A stretch of 32,544 nucleotides of DNA from Bifidobacterium breve (GTDB taxonomy: Bacteria; Actinomycetota; Acidimicrobiia; Acidimicrobiales; Ilumatobacteraceae). The stretch is taken from the NCBI GenBank assembly GCA_945862045.1, contig CAMAWR010000018.1:1-32544 (forward strand), in the 5' to 3' direction. The translations under genes were made by a program, and so were the position numbers. Positions 31,833 through 32,544 of this stretch are shown here, one piece after another. Under the pieces are notes generated by a model. The model saw only the letters and a list, made by a program, of their open reading frames with translations, was not told the origin of the DNA and ran no database searches. Each line of letters starts with the position of its first letter. Positions within the stretch are counted from its first letter, which is position 1.

Positions 31833-32330
31833 CTACTTCAGCGCAGCAAGCGCAGCGTCGTAGTTAGGTTCGTTGGCGATCTCGTCGACCAGTTCGGTGT
31901 AGGTGACCTGGCCCGATTCGTTAATCACCACGATGGCGCGGGCGAGCAGACCCTTCAGCACGCTGTCAACGAGTGTGACACCAAAGGTATCGCCGAAGTT
32001 GGTGCGGAAGGACGAGCCATTTTGCACGTTGGTGATGCCGTTCGTGCCGCAGAAACGCTTTTGCGCAAACGGCAGGTCGGCTGACACGCACAACACGACG
32101 GTGTTGTGCATGGCGGCGGCAAGTTCATTGAATTTCACGATGCTCTTGGCGCACGTTGCTGTATCGACCGACGGAAAGATATTGAGCACGACGCGCTTGC
32201 CGGTGAGATCGACATTCGTCACCTCAGAAAGGTCGTCTTTCACGAGGGTGAATGCAGGGGCGGGGGAGTTGGTGGTGGGGAGCGATCCATTGGTGTTCAC
32301 CGGATTGCCGCCGAGTTTTATGGTTGCCAT
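31833..32330 (-). CDS. tpx: Thiol peroxidase (atypical 2-Cys peroxiredoxin)
   Basis: Reduces peroxides using thioredoxin. The protein is 165 residues. The peroxidatic Cys60 lies in SVDTATCAKSIVKFN and the resolving Cys94 in AQKRFCG, the Tpx arrangement; an additional Cys81 precedes ADLPFA. N-terminal KLGGNPVNTNGSLP and the central NGITNVQNGSSFRTNFGDTFGV also match. ATG 32330 is chosen because homology starts there; the frame stays open upstream but runs through the 32421-32451 hairpin. Redox regulation is not visible. The minus-strand stop abuts the histidine phosphatase stop exactly. Confidence 0.95.
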   Translation of the reverse strand: MATIKLGGNPVNTNGSLPTTNSPAPAFTLVKDDLSEVTNVDLTGKRVVLNIFPSVDTATCAKSIVKFNELAAAMHNTVVLCVSADLPFAQKRFCGTNGITNVQNGSSFRTNFGDTFGVTLVDSVLKGLLARAIVVINESGQVTYTELVDEIANEPNYDAALAALK

Positions 32331-32410
32331 GCCTGCAGTCTCGCACATGGGTGTGCAGTCCAGCAAGTGCGTGCCGTGTTGGTCTGTGCCCGCGCAAGCG
32401 CGCGCACTGT

Positions 32411-32451
32411 AAAAATATTTTTGGAGGCTCCTACGTAGTAGGAGCCTCCAA
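32411..32451 (-). terminator. Strong terminator-like hairpin upstream of tpx
   Basis: TTGGAGGCTCCTAC (32421-32434) and its exact inverse (32438-32451) form a 14-bp stem with a 3-base loop. AAAAATATTTTT (32411-32422) lies on its left side. Read on the minus strand this is a hairpin followed by an A/U-rich run ending in five T, i.e. an intrinsic terminator. It sits 90 bp before the tpx start and no minus-strand gene is seen upstream within the window. Confidence 0.6.
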
Positions 32452-32464
32452 GTTGGGAAGGTAG

Positions 32465-32494
32465 TTGCAATTGTGAACACCGGTACCGCATAGT
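32465..32494 (+). promoter_or_regulatory. Promoter of the partial gene at the right edge
   Basis: TTGCAA (32465-32470), an 18-bp spacer and CATAGT (32489-32494) lie 8 nt before ATG 32503. Each hexamer matches four of six sigma-70 consensus positions. The transcript would be leaderless or nearly so. Confidence 0.45.
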
Positions 32495-32502
32495 GCTGCT
32501 CC

Positions 32503-32544
32503 ATGTTCAACAATTCACCCGATACCCCAGACAACGTCAATGAA
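32503..32544 (+). CDS. N-terminal start of an unidentified protein (partial)
   Basis: ATG 32503 opens a frame that runs off the window after 14 codons (MFNNSPDTPDNVNE). The residues are polar and acidic and look like a disordered leader. The promoter-like hexamers ending 8 nt upstream and the 172-bp gap from tpx support a real start. No family can be assigned. Confidence 0.4.
   Translation, partial: MFNNSPDTPDNVNE

Noticed and set aside
1-32544. Mobile elements, prophage, CRISPR arrays or toxin-antitoxin modules.
   Set aside because: No transposase, integrase, regularly spaced repeats or paired small genes were seen; all sizeable genes are core or metabolic.

Overview
This window is about 32.5 kb of gene-dense bacterial chromosome. 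It most likely comes from an actinobacterium (Actinomycetota), possibly an acidimicrobial lineage. The evidence is the gene content: a fused CofG/CofH FO synthase (fbiC), class II DAHP synthase, B12-dependent class II ribonucleotide reductase, a CYP125/124/142-type P450 beside a thiolase, LLM-family (F420/flavin) oxidoreductases, and the neighbourhoods nadD-LCP-rsfS and rbfA-truB-ribF...rpsO-pnp-dapB. The sequence is moderately GC-rich by eye. I saw no insertion sequence, prophage, CRISPR array or rRNA. No gap between genes exceeds 300 bases; the largest are about 258 bp (12138-12395) and 234 bp (2417-2650), and both carry regulatory features listed below.

Layout. 1-6.6 kb, plus strand: the end of an unknown gene, a molybdopterin oxidoreductase, nrdJ behind an elaborate regulatory region, and an SsuD-like LLM monooxygenase. 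6.6-9.1 kb: a P450 and a thiolase diverging from a 27-bp gap. 9.1-12.1 kb, minus strand: sigma factor, DAHP synthase, serine hydrolase. 12.4-15.5 kb, plus strand: the overlapping nadD-LCP-rsfS operon, tRNA-Ala(GGC) and a second LLM enzyme. 15.6-18.4 kb, minus strand: leuS, divergent from rbfA-truB-ribF (18.4-20.9 kb). 20.8-24.7 kb, minus strand: ribE, a chorismate mutase-VOC fusion, and fbiC. 24.9-28.5 kb, plus strand: rpsO-pnp-dapB. 28.6-32.5 kb: MscS channel, pentapeptide-repeat lipoprotein, small-molecule kinase-like protein, histidine phosphatase, thiol peroxidase, and the start of one more gene.

Two themes stand out. First, the minus-strand block ribE - chorismate mutase/VOC - fbiC, set between ribF and rpsO, joins steps around both substrates of FO synthase. 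Riboflavin synthase releases 5-amino-6-ribitylaminouracil as a by-product, and chorismate mutase leads toward tyrosine. The middle gene is an unusual fusion whose VOC half resembles the C-terminal half of 4-hydroxyphenylpyruvate dioxygenase but has Gly where the third metal ligand (Glu) is expected. Second, many genes have a TA-N3-T hexamer (mostly TAGNNT) 6-8 bp before the start codon, which implies leaderless transcription. At leuS/rbfA and P450/thiolase the two divergent hexamers physically overlap. Convergent genes also abut or overlap at their ends (8 bp, 31 bp, and one exact stop-to-stop junction), so the genome looks compact.
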